NCBI RefSeq assembly: GCF_019799925.1 | Contig: NZ_JABGCG010000011.1 | Location: forward strand, 62,001 to 126,000 | Origin: Blastococcus sp. CPCC 205250 | GTDB taxonomy: Bacteria > Actinomycetota > Actinomycetes > Mycobacteriales > Geodermatophilaceae | DNA: 64,000 nt | Reading direction: 5' to 3' | In this document: positions 42,936 through 50,645 of the stretch, one piece after another | Numbering within the stretch: the first letter of the stretch is position 1 | Layout of the letters: every line of letters starts with the position of its first letter | Made by a program: the position numbers and the translations under genes | Notes under the pieces: generated by a model | Database searches by the model: none | What the model was told of the DNA's origin: nothing | Seen by the model: the letters and a program-made list of their open reading frames with translations, nothing else

Positions 42936-44732
42936 GTGAGCAGCACGCTGGACCGAGTGGCGCAGCGGCGCCCGTCGTGGCTGCGCGGCACCGTCGGCCG
43001 GGTGCTCGGCCTGGCGGTCGTCGTCGCGCTGGTCGTCGCGGTGGCGGTCAGCTGCAGCGGCGGCCGGGACGCAGGCGCCGCCGTCCCGGTCCTCGGGGAC
43101 GGGCCGGACGCCGGCATCAGCGGCGTCCGGGCCCCGTCGGACGTCGACGGCGGCACCCTGCGGGTCGTCGCCGGGGACATCGACAGCCTCGACCCGCAGC
43201 GCTCGTACTCCCCGGGCGTGTGGAACCTCATGCGGCTCTACACCCGCACGCTGGTCACCTACTCGTCCACGCCAGGGGAGACCGACACCCTCGTCCCGGA
43301 CCTCGCCACCGACGTCGGCACCACGCCGGACAACGGGCTGACCTGGACGTTCACCCTCCGCGAGGGGGTGACGTTCGAGACCGGCGCGCCCATCACCTCG
43401 CGGGACGTGAAGTACGGCATCGAGCGGTCCTTCGCCTCCGACGTCATCGTCGGCGGGCCCACCACCGTGGTGGACCTGCTCGACGACCCGGGCAACCCCT
43501 ACCCCGGCCCCTACGCGGACGAGACCCCCGACCGGCTGGGCCTGCCGGGGATCGAGACGCCCGACGACCGCACGGTCGTGTTCCGGCTGCGTGCGGCCAC
43601 CCCGGACTTCCCCGTCGTGCTGGCCCTGCCCTCCAGCAGCCCCGTGCCGATCGCCTCCGACACCCGCGAGGCCTACGGCGGCGACCCGGTCAGCTCCGGC
43701 CCGTACGCCATCACCGCCGTCGACGACCACGGGATCGTGCTCGACCGCAACCCGCAGTGGACCCGCGCCACCGACGACGTGCGGACGGCGCTGCCCGACC
43801 AGGTCGTCGTCCGCCGGGGGCTGTCCGGGCTGGAGCGCGACCAGGCGCTGCTGGCCGGCTCCGCCGACGTCGACATCTCCGCCACCGGCGTCCAACTGGT
43901 CACCCAGGCGCGGGTGGAGGGCGGTGCGGGCGGGGACGTCGCGCTGGCCGACCGGGTCGACGAGGTGCCCACCGGGGCGGTACGGCTGCTCGCGCTGCCC
44001 ACCGACGTGGCCCCGATGAACGACCCCGGCTGCCGGGCGGCCGTGGCGGCCGCCGTCGACCGCGCGGGCGTGCAGGAGGCCCTCGGCGGCGGAGCCGACG
44101 CGATGGCGACGTCGCACCTGTGGCCCGCGGGCCTGGACGGCGGTCCGGAACAGTCGGCGGGCGGTGCCGACCCCGAGGCGGCCCGGGAGGCGCTGGCCGC
44201 CTGCGGGATGCCCGACGGCTTCAGCACCGTGCTCGCGGTCGCCGACGCCCCGGCCAGCGTCGCGGTGGCGCAGGAGCTCGCCGACCAGTTCGCGGAGGTC
44301 GGCATCACCGTCGAGGTGCGGCCGCTGCCGGCCGGCACCTTCTACGCCCGGGACGTGGGCGACCCCGACAACGTGGCGGCCAACGGCTACGGCATGGTCC
44401 TGGCGACCTGGACGGCGGTCGTGCCGACGCCCTCGGCGTTCCTGGTCCCGCTGGTCGACGGCCGGTCGGTGAGCCGGGTCGGCAACACCAACTACGCCCG
44501 CCTGGTGGACCAGGGCATCACCGGGCTGGTGGACGCCGCGGTCGCGGCCGGGACGGACCCCGCCGCCGCCCGTGCCGCCTGGCGCGACGTGGCGACCGCG
44601 GCGGAGGCCACCGGCGCCTACGTGCCGCTGGCCGAGACGCGGGTGCAGCTGCTCGCCGGGCAGCGGTTGCGCAACGGCGTGGTCATGGAGCCCTACAGCG
44701 GCTACGACCTGGCCACCGCCGGGGTCCGCTGA
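42936..44732 (+). CDS. Peptide/nickel-type ABC substrate-binding lipoprotein (orphan)
   Basis: The 598-residue protein belongs to SBP_bac_5. The GTG start at 42936 has GGGGGAG upstream. One hydrophobic leader (VLGLAVVVALVVAVAVSCSGG) ends in a lipobox VAVSC near residue 37. The mature protein shows the family motifs GGTLRVVAGDIDSLDPQRSYSPGVWNLM, PDLATDVGTTPDNGLTWTFTLREGVTFETGAPITSRDVKYGIE and GDPVSSGPYAI. No permease or ATPase gene is near, so it either serves a transporter elsewhere or has another role. It separates tpiA from secG. Confidence 0.88.
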   Translation: MSSTLDRVAQRRPSWLRGTVGRVLGLAVVVALVVAVAVSCSGGRDAGAAVPVLGDGPDAGISGVRAPSDVDGGTLRVVAGDIDSLDPQRSYSPGVWNLMRLYTRTLVTYSSTPGETDTLVPDLATDVGTTPDNGLTWTFTLREGVTFETGAPITSRDVKYGIERSFASDVIVGGPTTVVDLLDDPGNPYPGPYADETPDRLGLPGIETPDDRTVVFRLRAATPDFPVVLALPSSSPVPIASDTREAYGGDPVSSGPYAITAVDDHGIVLDRNPQWTRATDDVRTALPDQVVVRRGLSGLERDQALLAGSADVDISATGVQLVTQARVEGGAGGDVALADRVDEVPTGAVRLLALPTDVAPMNDPGCRAAVAAAVDRAGVQEALGGGADAMATSHLWPAGLDGGPEQSAGGADPEAAREALAACGMPDGFSTVLAVADAPASVAVAQELADQFAEVGITVEVRPLPAGTFYARDVGDPDNVAANGYGMVLATWTAVVPTPSAFLVPLVDGRSVSRVGNTNYARLVDQGITGLVDAAVAAGTDPAAARAAWRDVATAAEATGAYVPLAETRVQLLAGQRLRNGVVMEPYSGYDLATAGVR

Positions 44733-44784
44733 GCGCTCCGGTCCGCCCGCCGGGTCGTTGCCCGGGGCGCCGGACGCGCTCGGC

Positions 44785-44790
44785 TACCCT
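44785..44790 (+). promoter_or_regulatory. Candidate -10 element of secG
   Basis: TACCCT matches TANNNT and ends 6 nt before the secG ATG. With no ribosome binding site, secG is probably leaderless and independent of the lipoprotein gene. Confidence 0.4.
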
Positions 44791-44796
44791 GGGCGC

Positions 44797-45030
44797 ATGG
44801 TCGAGCTGGTCCTCAACGTGCTGCTGGTGCTCACCAGCGTGCTCCTCGTGGTGCTGATCCTGCTGCACCGCGGCAAGGGCGGTGGGCTCTCGTCCATGTT
44901 CGGCGGCGCGGCCTCCTCCTCCCTGTCGGGGTCGTCCGTGGTGGAGAAGAACCTCAACCGGCTGACCGTCTTCACCGGGCTCATCTGGGCCGTCTGCGTC
45001 GTCGGCCTGGGGATCCTGCTCAAGGTCTGA
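44797..45030 (+). CDS. secG: Preprotein translocase subunit SecG
   Basis: SecG is the small membrane subunit of SecYEG and eases protein export. The 77-residue protein has two helices (VLNVLLVLTSVLLVVLILLHRG and LTVFTGLIWAVCVVGLGILL) joined by a cytoplasmic loop rich in Gly and Ser (KGGGLSSMFGGAASSSLSGSS). The HRGKGGGLS motif is the family hallmark. In related actinobacteria secG follows tpiA and precedes rbpA; here a lipoprotein gene intervenes. The gap to rbpA is 165 nt. Confidence 0.95.
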   Translation: MVELVLNVLLVLTSVLLVVLILLHRGKGGGLSSMFGGAASSSLSGSSVVEKNLNRLTVFTGLIWAVCVVGLGILLKV

Positions 45031-45195
45031 CGGAGGACCCGCCGGCCCGGGCCTCGCGCGCCCGGAGCCGGTGCCTGCGGCCCGACCACGGGATGCGGGC
45101 GAAAACGTGACCTGGAACCCCCTCGCCAGGCCCTAGACTCCCGACGGCGGCGCGTCCGGCGCCGCGGGTTCGGGGCTGGAGTCCAGGGGGCGCTC

Positions 45196-45537
45196 GTGGC
45201 TGGTGGGAACGCGATCCGGGGTTCGCGGGTCGGTGCTGGACCGATGGGTGAGGCGGAGCGCGGCGAGGCGGCTCCGCGCCGTCGGGTGGCCTTCTTCTGC
45301 GCCCAGGCGCACGAGACGCGGGTCTCCTTCGCGTCCGACGCCGACGTACCGGAGCTGTGGGACTGCCCCCGCTGCGGCCTGCCGGCCGGTCAGGACCAGG
45401 CGGCGCCGCCGCCGGCTCCGCGCACCGAGCCGTACAAGACGCACCTGGCCTACGTCCGCGAGCGGCGCTCCGACGCCGACGGCGACGCCCTCCTGGAGGA
45501 GGCGCTCGCCAAGCTCCGGGCCCGCCGCGGCGCCTGA
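45196..45537 (+). CDS. rbpA: RNA polymerase-binding protein RbpA
   Basis: RbpA is an actinobacterial transcription factor that binds sigma and RNA polymerase and stabilises open complexes. The 113-residue protein begins with the conserved basal/core segment AGGNAIRGSRVGAGPMGEAERGE. The zinc-type core holds VAFFCAQAHETRVSFASDADVPELWDCPRCG, with Cys-Xn-CxxC ligands. The sigma-interaction domain ends KTHLAYVRERRSDADGDALLEEAL. The GTG start at 45196 keeps the conserved N-terminus. A TAGACT (45134-45139) in the leader is a possible -10 element. A bidirectional hairpin follows. Confidence 0.96.
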   Translation: MAGGNAIRGSRVGAGPMGEAERGEAAPRRRVAFFCAQAHETRVSFASDADVPELWDCPRCGLPAGQDQAAPPPAPRTEPYKTHLAYVRERRSDADGDALLEEALAKLRARRGA

Positions 45538-45558
45538 GCCGGGGAACTCCCGCCGCGG

Positions 45559-45584
45559 CCCCGCGCCGCCGGTCCGGCGCGGGG
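45559..45584. terminator. Bidirectional terminator between rbpA and a small ORF
   Basis: A perfect 10-bp stem (45559-45568 with 45575-45584) and a 6-nt loop lies between convergent transcripts: rbpA on plus and the regulator/deacetylase unit on minus. Confidence 0.65.
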
Positions 45585-45613
45585 TCCCGGCGTGCGGTCG
45601 GCCCGTGCGCGGG

Positions 45614-45790
45614 TCAGCAGCTGTCGTCGCCGGGGCTGCTCCGCCAGCCGGCCGCGGCGACGTCCCAGTAGCGGGCCCGCCGGTCCACCGGCTCCGCCGG
45701 GAACGGCGTGCTCGGCGCCGCCGCGGGGGCGACGATGCGGACCCGCCGCACCTGGGCAGCGGGACGGGCGTGCGGCACGACGGTGGTCAT
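45614..45790 (-). CDS. 58-residue ORF of unknown function
   Basis: I do not recognise this short protein. It begins at ATG 45790 with a good GGAGGA 6 nt upstream and reads MTTVVPHARPAAQVRRVR, followed by an Ala/Pro stretch and a C-terminal WDVAAAGWRSSPGDDSC ending in Cys. It has no signal peptide or membrane helix. It lies 61 nt after the PIG-L deacetylase gene on the same strand and may be its downstream partner. The ribosome binding site supports translation, but length alone leaves doubt. Confidence 0.55.
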   Translation of the reverse strand: MTTVVPHARPAAQVRRVRIVAPAAAPSTPFPAEPVDRRARYWDVAAAGWRSSPGDDSC

Positions 45791-45851
45791 GGGGGTCCTC
45801 CGGTCTCTCGTGGGTGGTGGGGACGCGCGCTGCCGGCCTCGCCGGGCGCGG

Positions 45852-46628
45852 TCAGTGCAGGCCGACGCGGGCCAGGTGGTCGGTGGCGAGGAACGCGGCG
45901 CGCAGCTCGGCACCGAGCCCCTCGAAGGGCGAGGTCTGCGACCGGTGCTCGGCGATCGCCGCCTCCCGCCGGTCCAGGACGCCGCTCACGTCGAGGACGT
46001 CGGTGATCTCGCCGTCCGGGCGGCCCAGCGACGCCGGGTCCAGGTCGAGGTGGGCGGTTCCCGGTCGCAGCGCCCGCATCTCGTCCAGCCACCGCCGCAT
46101 GAGCGCGTTCGGCAGGCAGTGCTCGACCAGCAGGGGACGCGGCTCCGCCAGCTCGCGCAGGGCGGCACGAGCGGCGGCGCGCACGTGCAGGTGGTCGCGG
46201 TGACCGTCGCTGCCGTCCAGGACGACGACGACGTCGGGCCGCACGTCCTCCACCAGCCCCCGGAGGACGGCGGCGACCTCCGGCACGTCCGCGGCGCACA
46301 GCGCGCCCGCTGCCAGGTCGCCGGCGAAGGCGGAGTCCCGGTAGCCGAGCAGCTCGACCCGGCCGGCGCCCAGCCGGGCGGCCGCCCGGTGCAGCTCGGC
46401 CTCCCGGACGGCACCCAGGTCACCGGGGTCGGGCAGGCCCGGCCGGAGCTCGCCGGCCTCGCCGCGGGTCGCGCACGCGACGGTCACCTCGGCGCCCAGG
46501 GCGGCGGCACGGGCGATGACCGAGCCGCAGCCGAACGCCTCGTCGTCGGGATGGGCGACCGCCACCAGCCAGCGGTCGCCGGGACGGACGTCGAGCAGGT
46601 GGTCGCGGACGGCGGTCGTCGAGGTCAT
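45852..46628 (-). CDS. PIG-L family deacetylase
   Basis: The 258-residue protein carries the zinc motif VAHPDDE (His26, Asp29) of LmbE/PIG-L enzymes and a later His in VLDGSDGHRDHLHVRAA near residue 145. The family includes MshB and Mca of the mycothiol pathway and deacetylases of antibiotic and glycolipid synthesis. Sequence alone does not choose between them; the absence of the typical MshB N-terminus and the regulator nearby argue for a specialised substrate. It follows the SARP-type regulator gene by 119 nt across a heptad repeat and precedes the 58-residue ORF. Confidence 0.88.
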   Translation of the reverse strand: MTSTTAVRDHLLDVRPGDRWLVAVAHPDDEAFGCGSVIARAAALGAEVTVACATRGEAGELRPGLPDPGDLGAVREAELHRAAARLGAGRVELLGYRDSAFAGDLAAGALCAADVPEVAAVLRGLVEDVRPDVVVVLDGSDGHRDHLHVRAAARAALRELAEPRPLLVEHCLPNALMRRWLDEMRALRPGTAHLDLDPASLGRPDGEITDVLDVSGVLDRREAAIAEHRSQTSPFEGLGAELRAAFLATDHLARVGLH

Positions 46629-46681
46629 GCCGGGAGCATCGCGGTCGCCTCTTGCGGCTTTCCTGCGGTCGGCTGAGTCCC

Positions 46682-46744
46682 GCCGCCCGCCGCCCGCCGC
46701 CCGCCGCCCGCCGCCCGCGGTCCGCGGTCCGCCGCCCGCCGCCC
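46682..46744 (-). repeat. Nine tandem 7-bp repeats, G-rich on the transcript strand
   Basis: On the plus strand: five GCCGCCC, two GCGGTCC, two GCCGCCC, without interruption. The transcribed minus-sense RNA reads as repeated GGGCGGC, which has four or more G-triplets at 4-nt spacing and could form a G-quadruplex. It lies between the end of the regulator gene (46748) and the start of the PIG-L gene (46628). Confidence 0.85.
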
Positions 46745-46747
46745 GCG

Positions 46748-49700
46748 TCAGAGCGCGGCGGTCGCGGCGGCGCGCACGCGCGCCAGGGCCGGCAGCCCGA
46801 CCCGCTCGCCCCGCTCGGCGACGGACTCCCCGGCGTCGCAGTAGGCCAGGGCCTGGGCCGGGTCGCCGGCGGCCAGGGCGACCTCGGCGAGGAGGGCGAG
46901 GAACACCGAGCGGCCGGCCGTGAGCGACTGCTCGACGAGCTCCGCGTGGGCCGCGCGCATCGCGGCCAGCCCGGTCCGCGGGTCGCCGTCGCGCGCCTGC
47001 AGCCAGCCCCGCGCGAACCCGACCACGGCCGCGGGGTAGCGCAGCCGCTCCCACCCGGGCTCGTCCATGCGCCGGGTGACGAGCGCGCGGACCCGCTCGA
47101 CGTCGCCGTCCAGCAGCGCCAGCACCAGCGCCCACCGCCGGGCGAACCCCGCCGCGCCCAGCCCGGCGGCGTCCGCAGCCGCCAGCGCCGCCGCCATCGC
47201 CGAGTACGCCTCCGGGCGCCGGCCCAGCGACCACAGGGCCAGCCCCCGGACGACGGCGATGCGCGTCGGCGGCGAGAACGCCAGCGACCGGCGGAGGTCG
47301 ACGCCCCCGCCCGCGACCGCCTCCTCGGCACGGTCGAGCTGCTCGAGGGCGTCGTCCGGCCGGCCCTGCATCCACCGCACGACGGCGGCCATGTCCGCGG
47401 TGAGGTACGTGGCGGTCGGGTCGGCGACCTCCGCGGCGACCTCGGCCATGCGGGCCACGGTGCGGTCGGCGTCGTCGAGGCGGCCGACCTGGCAGTGCAG
47501 CAGCGTCGCCGTCCAGAGCAGCTCGGCGTCGTCCGGGCGGGCCGGCCGGGGCGGGTGCCAGGCGTTCACCAGGCGGCAGTACTCCCGGATGGCGGGGCTG
47601 TCGTACCCCCGCGCCCAGGCGTCGACGTAGGCGATCCGGCTGCGGGCCCGCAGCTCGGCACGCTCCCGGTCGGGGCTCCCCGACGCGGGGAGGACCGTCA
47701 GCAGCCGCTCGGCGGCGTCCCGCAGCGGCTCCAGTGCCGACACGGTGAGTGCGTGGTCGGCGGCGCGCTCCAGCCACGGCACGGCGGCGGCTCCGCCGTC
47801 CAGCGCGCGGGCGGCGAGGTGGTGCGCGGCGATCCGCGAGGCCTGCTCGGGGTCGTCCCCGTGCCGTACCGCCAGGCGCTCGGCCAGCGCGCGGTGCAGC
47901 CGGGCGCACCGGGTGCCCGGCAGGCCGTCGAGGACCGCCTCGGCGAGCAGCGCGTGGACCAGGGCGATGCCGTCGTCGGTGTCGACGACCAGCCGCGCCC
48001 GCTCGGCGGCCTCCAGCGCGTCCAGGGCCGTCCCGACCGCGCAGTCCGTCACGGCTGCCAGGTCGTCGACGGGCAGCGGCCGGCCGGCGACCGCGGCGGC
48101 GGCGAGCAGGTCGGCGCCGGGGGCGGGCAGGCGCAGCACGCGGGACCGCAGCACGTCGGCGACCGCGGGCGGGACGGCGGACGCGCTCCCGCCCCCGGAG
48201 GGTGCCGCGGCCGCGCCTCGGGCGAGCTCGAGGGCGAAGAACGGGTTGCCCGCCGCGCGCCGGGCGAGCGCGGTCGCGTCGGCCGCGGACGACCCGGGCG
48301 CCTCGGCGGACACCAGGCGGGCCAGCGCCTCCTCCGGGAGGGCCGGGAGGTCCAGGCGGAGCACGCGGGGCGAGCGGCCCACCGTGGCGAGGAACTCGGC
48401 GAGCACCGGGTCGTCGGCTCCCTCGCCCCTGCGCAGGGCGAGCGCGAGCACCGTGGGCTCCTCCGCGGCGCGCGCCGCCACCCCGCCCAGCAGCTGGAGG
48501 GTCGCCGGGTCGGCCAGGTGGAGGTCGTCGACGGCGAGCAGGGCCGGCGGGCTCCCGGAGGTGCCGGGGTCCCGGCCGAGCGACACGGTCAGCGCGTCGC
48601 GGAGGTGCACCAGGACCATCGCGGGGTCCGCCCCGGCACCCCCCGCGGCGGCGGTGTCGGCGCCCTCCGGCGTCGGCAGCAGGTCCCGGAGGGGACCGAG
48701 GGCGGCGGCGATCCGGGTCCGGCCCGCGGGACCGGCCTCGGCCGCGGCGTCCCGGATCAGCTGCAGGACCGGGGAGAACGGGGCTGCGGACCGGCCGTCG
48801 CGGCAGGTGGCCGCCCGGGCGGTGCCGCCGGCGTCGACCACCATCCGGCGCAGGGCACGCAGCAGCGCGGTCTTGCCGATCCCCGCGTCGCCGGTCAGCA
48901 GTACGACGCCGCCGGTCCCCGCGCGGGCGGTGTCGACCCAGCTGCGCAGGGCCGCGAGCTCGGCGTCCCGCCCGGCCAGGGGGCTCTCCGGGAGGGCCGG
49001 GCGCGGGGCGGCGGGGCGCGGGACGGCGGGCCGCCGGGGGACCAGCTGGAGCGCCGGGTCCTGGTCGAGCACCTGCTGCTCCAGCCGCCGCAGCTCGGGC
49101 CCGGGGTCCAGACCCAGCTCCTCCCGCAGCAGCCGCCGGCCCTCCTGGAGCAGGGCCAGCGACTGCGCCTGCCGGCCGTCGAGGTACAGGGCCCGGGCGA
49201 GCGTCGCCCGCGCCTGCTCGCGCAGCGGGTGGGCGGCCACGTGCACCTGCAGGGCCGCCACGGCCCGGGCGGCGTCGCCGGCCAGCAGGACCGCCGCGGC
49301 GTGCTGCTCGACGGCGGTCAGCCGCAACGTCTCGAGCCGCTCGGCGTCGGCGCGGGCGAAGGGCTCGTCGGCGAACTCCGCCAGCGCCGGGCCGCGCCAG
49401 AGGTCCAGCGCGCGCTCGAGCAGCCCGGCGGCGCGGGCGTCGTCGGTCCCGAGCAGCGGGCCGGCCTCGGCGAGCAGCCGCTCGAAGCGGTCCGCGTCGA
49501 CGTCGACGGCCTCGCGCGGCACCCGGTAGCCCGGCGGCGCGGTGACCAGCACCGACGACCCGGTCCGCGGAGCGCGGTCGGGTTCCAGTGCGCGGCGCAG
49601 GTGGGCGACGGCGGTGTGCAGCGACGCGGACACCTTCGGCGGGGGGTGGTCGCCCCAGAGCAGATCGGCCAGCCGCTCGGCCGGCACGACCTGCCCCCGG

Positions 49701-49804
49701 GCCAGCACCAGGACGGCGAGGACGGCGCGTTGCAGCCGCGCGCCGATCGGCCGCGGGGCGCCGTCCTGCGTCACTTCCAGCGGGCCGAGGAGCCGCACCT
49801 CCAC
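46748..49804 (-). CDS. SARP/AfsR-type regulator with BTAD, AAA ATPase and TPR-like domains
   Basis: A 1018-residue cytoplasmic regulator. The N-terminal OmpR-like winged helix (MEVRLLGPLEVTQDG, RLADLLWGDHPPPKVSASLHTAVAHLRRAL) precedes a bacterial transcriptional activation domain to about residue 245 (ERLETLRLTAVEQHAAAVL, REQARATLARALYLDGRQAQSL, LREELGLDPGPELRRLEQQVL). A STAND-type ATPase follows, with Walker A LLTGDAGIGKTALLRAL and Walker B-like LLAVDDLHLADP. The C-terminal third is alpha-helical TPR-like. It starts at GTG 49804, 4 nt after pgl, so it is probably translated from the pentose phosphate transcript. The target genes are unknown. Confidence 0.9.
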   Translation of the reverse strand: MEVRLLGPLEVTQDGAPRPIGARLQRAVLAVLVLARGQVVPAERLADLLWGDHPPPKVSASLHTAVAHLRRALEPDRAPRTGSSVLVTAPPGYRVPREAVDVDADRFERLLAEAGPLLGTDDARAAGLLERALDLWRGPALAEFADEPFARADAERLETLRLTAVEQHAAAVLLAGDAARAVAALQVHVAAHPLREQARATLARALYLDGRQAQSLALLQEGRRLLREELGLDPGPELRRLEQQVLDQDPALQLVPRRPAVPRPAAPRPALPESPLAGRDAELAALRSWVDTARAGTGGVVLLTGDAGIGKTALLRALRRMVVDAGGTARAATCRDGRSAAPFSPVLQLIRDAAAEAGPAGRTRIAAALGPLRDLLPTPEGADTAAAGGAGADPAMVLVHLRDALTVSLGRDPGTSGSPPALLAVDDLHLADPATLQLLGGVAARAAEEPTVLALALRRGEGADDPVLAEFLATVGRSPRVLRLDLPALPEEALARLVSAEAPGSSAADATALARRAAGNPFFALELARGAAAAPSGGGSASAVPPAVADVLRSRVLRLPAPGADLLAAAAVAGRPLPVDDLAAVTDCAVGTALDALEAAERARLVVDTDDGIALVHALLAEAVLDGLPGTRCARLHRALAERLAVRHGDDPEQASRIAAHHLAARALDGGAAAVPWLERAADHALTVSALEPLRDAAERLLTVLPASGSPDRERAELRARSRIAYVDAWARGYDSPAIREYCRLVNAWHPPRPARPDDAELLWTATLLHCQVGRLDDADRTVARMAEVAAEVADPTATYLTADMAAVVRWMQGRPDDALEQLDRAEEAVAGGGVDLRRSLAFSPPTRIAVVRGLALWSLGRRPEAYSAMAAALAAADAAGLGAAGFARRWALVLALLDGDVERVRALVTRRMDEPGWERLRYPAAVVGFARGWLQARDGDPRTGLAAMRAAHAELVEQSLTAGRSVFLALLAEVALAAGDPAQALAYCDAGESVAERGERVGLPALARVRAAATAAL

Positions 49805-49808
49805 CGGG

Positions 49809-50645
49809 TCACCCGCTGGGGGTCGGGGCGCCGTCCTCCGCCGCGGGGAGCCGGCTCGCGGCCGCTGCGTCGAGCAGCCACCGCGTGGCCCGCCGGCCGT
49901 GCACGCCGGCGGCCGGCAACTCGTCCGGCGTCGCTCCGCCCAGGGCCCGTGCCACGGCGTCGGCCTTGCCCTCGCCGGAGACCAGCAGCCACACCTCCTC
50001 GGCGCTGCCGATGGCGGCGAAGCCCAGGCTCACCCGCGTCGGCGGGGGCTTCGGGCAGTCGCGCACCGCGACGACGGGACGCTCGTCGCGGACGGCGGGG
50101 GAGTCCGGGAAGATCGACGCCACGTGGCCCTCGGGGCCCATGCCCAGCAGCAGGACGTCGAAGCGGGGCAGGGAGCCGCCCTCCGGCGCAGCGGCGGCCA
50201 GCTGCCCGGCGTACCAGTCGGCGGCGTCCTCGGGACCGTCGAAGCCCACGTCCGACGCGGGCATGGGGTGCACCCGCTCGTCCGGCACGCCCACCGGGTC
50301 CAGCAGCGCGTCGCGCGCACCGAGCTCGTTGCGCTCGACGTCGTCGGAGGGGACGAACCGCTCGTCGCCCCACCAGACGTCGACGGCGGTCCAGTCGACC
50401 CGCTCGCGGACCGGCTCGGCGGCCAGCTCGGCCACGTGCCGCAGGACCGCGGTGCCGATGCCGCCGCCGGTGAGGACGACCGACGCGGTGCCGTGCACGG
50501 CCTGCGCCGCGGCCAGCCGCGCCACCAGTGCCGTGGCGACCGCGCGCGCCAGCGTCTCCGCGTCCGGCTGGACGACGACGTCGGGCACCGGGGCGCCGTC
50601 CCCGCCGAGGGCGCCGGCGATGCGGTCGCCGGGGGAGAGGCTCAT
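49809..50645 (-). CDS. pgl: 6-phosphogluconolactonase
   Basis: Pgl hydrolyses the lactone made by Zwf. The 278-residue DevB-type protein shows SVVLTGGGIGTAVLRHVAEL, VDVWWGDERFVPSDDVERNELGAR and the late DVLLLGMGPEGHVASIFPDS, the family signature. The ATG at 50645 overlaps the opcA stop in an ATGA. It has an N-terminal extension of about 20 residues (MSLSPGDRIAGALGGDG) and a Pro/Ala tail. It is the last metabolic gene of the tkt-tal-zwf-opcA-pgl unit; the SARP-type regulator follows after 4 nt. Confidence 0.95.
   Translation of the reverse strand: MSLSPGDRIAGALGGDGAPVPDVVVQPDAETLARAVATALVARLAAAQAVHGTASVVLTGGGIGTAVLRHVAELAAEPVRERVDWTAVDVWWGDERFVPSDDVERNELGARDALLDPVGVPDERVHPMPASDVGFDGPEDAADWYAGQLAAAAPEGGSLPRFDVLLLGMGPEGHVASIFPDSPAVRDERPVVAVRDCPKPPPTRVSLGFAAIGSAEEVWLLVSGEGKADAVARALGGATPDELPAAGVHGRRATRWLLDAAAASRLPAAEDGAPTPSG

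Noticed and set aside
46652-50473. Very long open frame on the plus strand opposite the SARP-type regulator and pgl
   Set aside because: Its translation is Arg/Gly/Val-rich without domains and lies antisense to clearly coding regulator and pgl genes; it is the common GC-rich shadow of a real gene.
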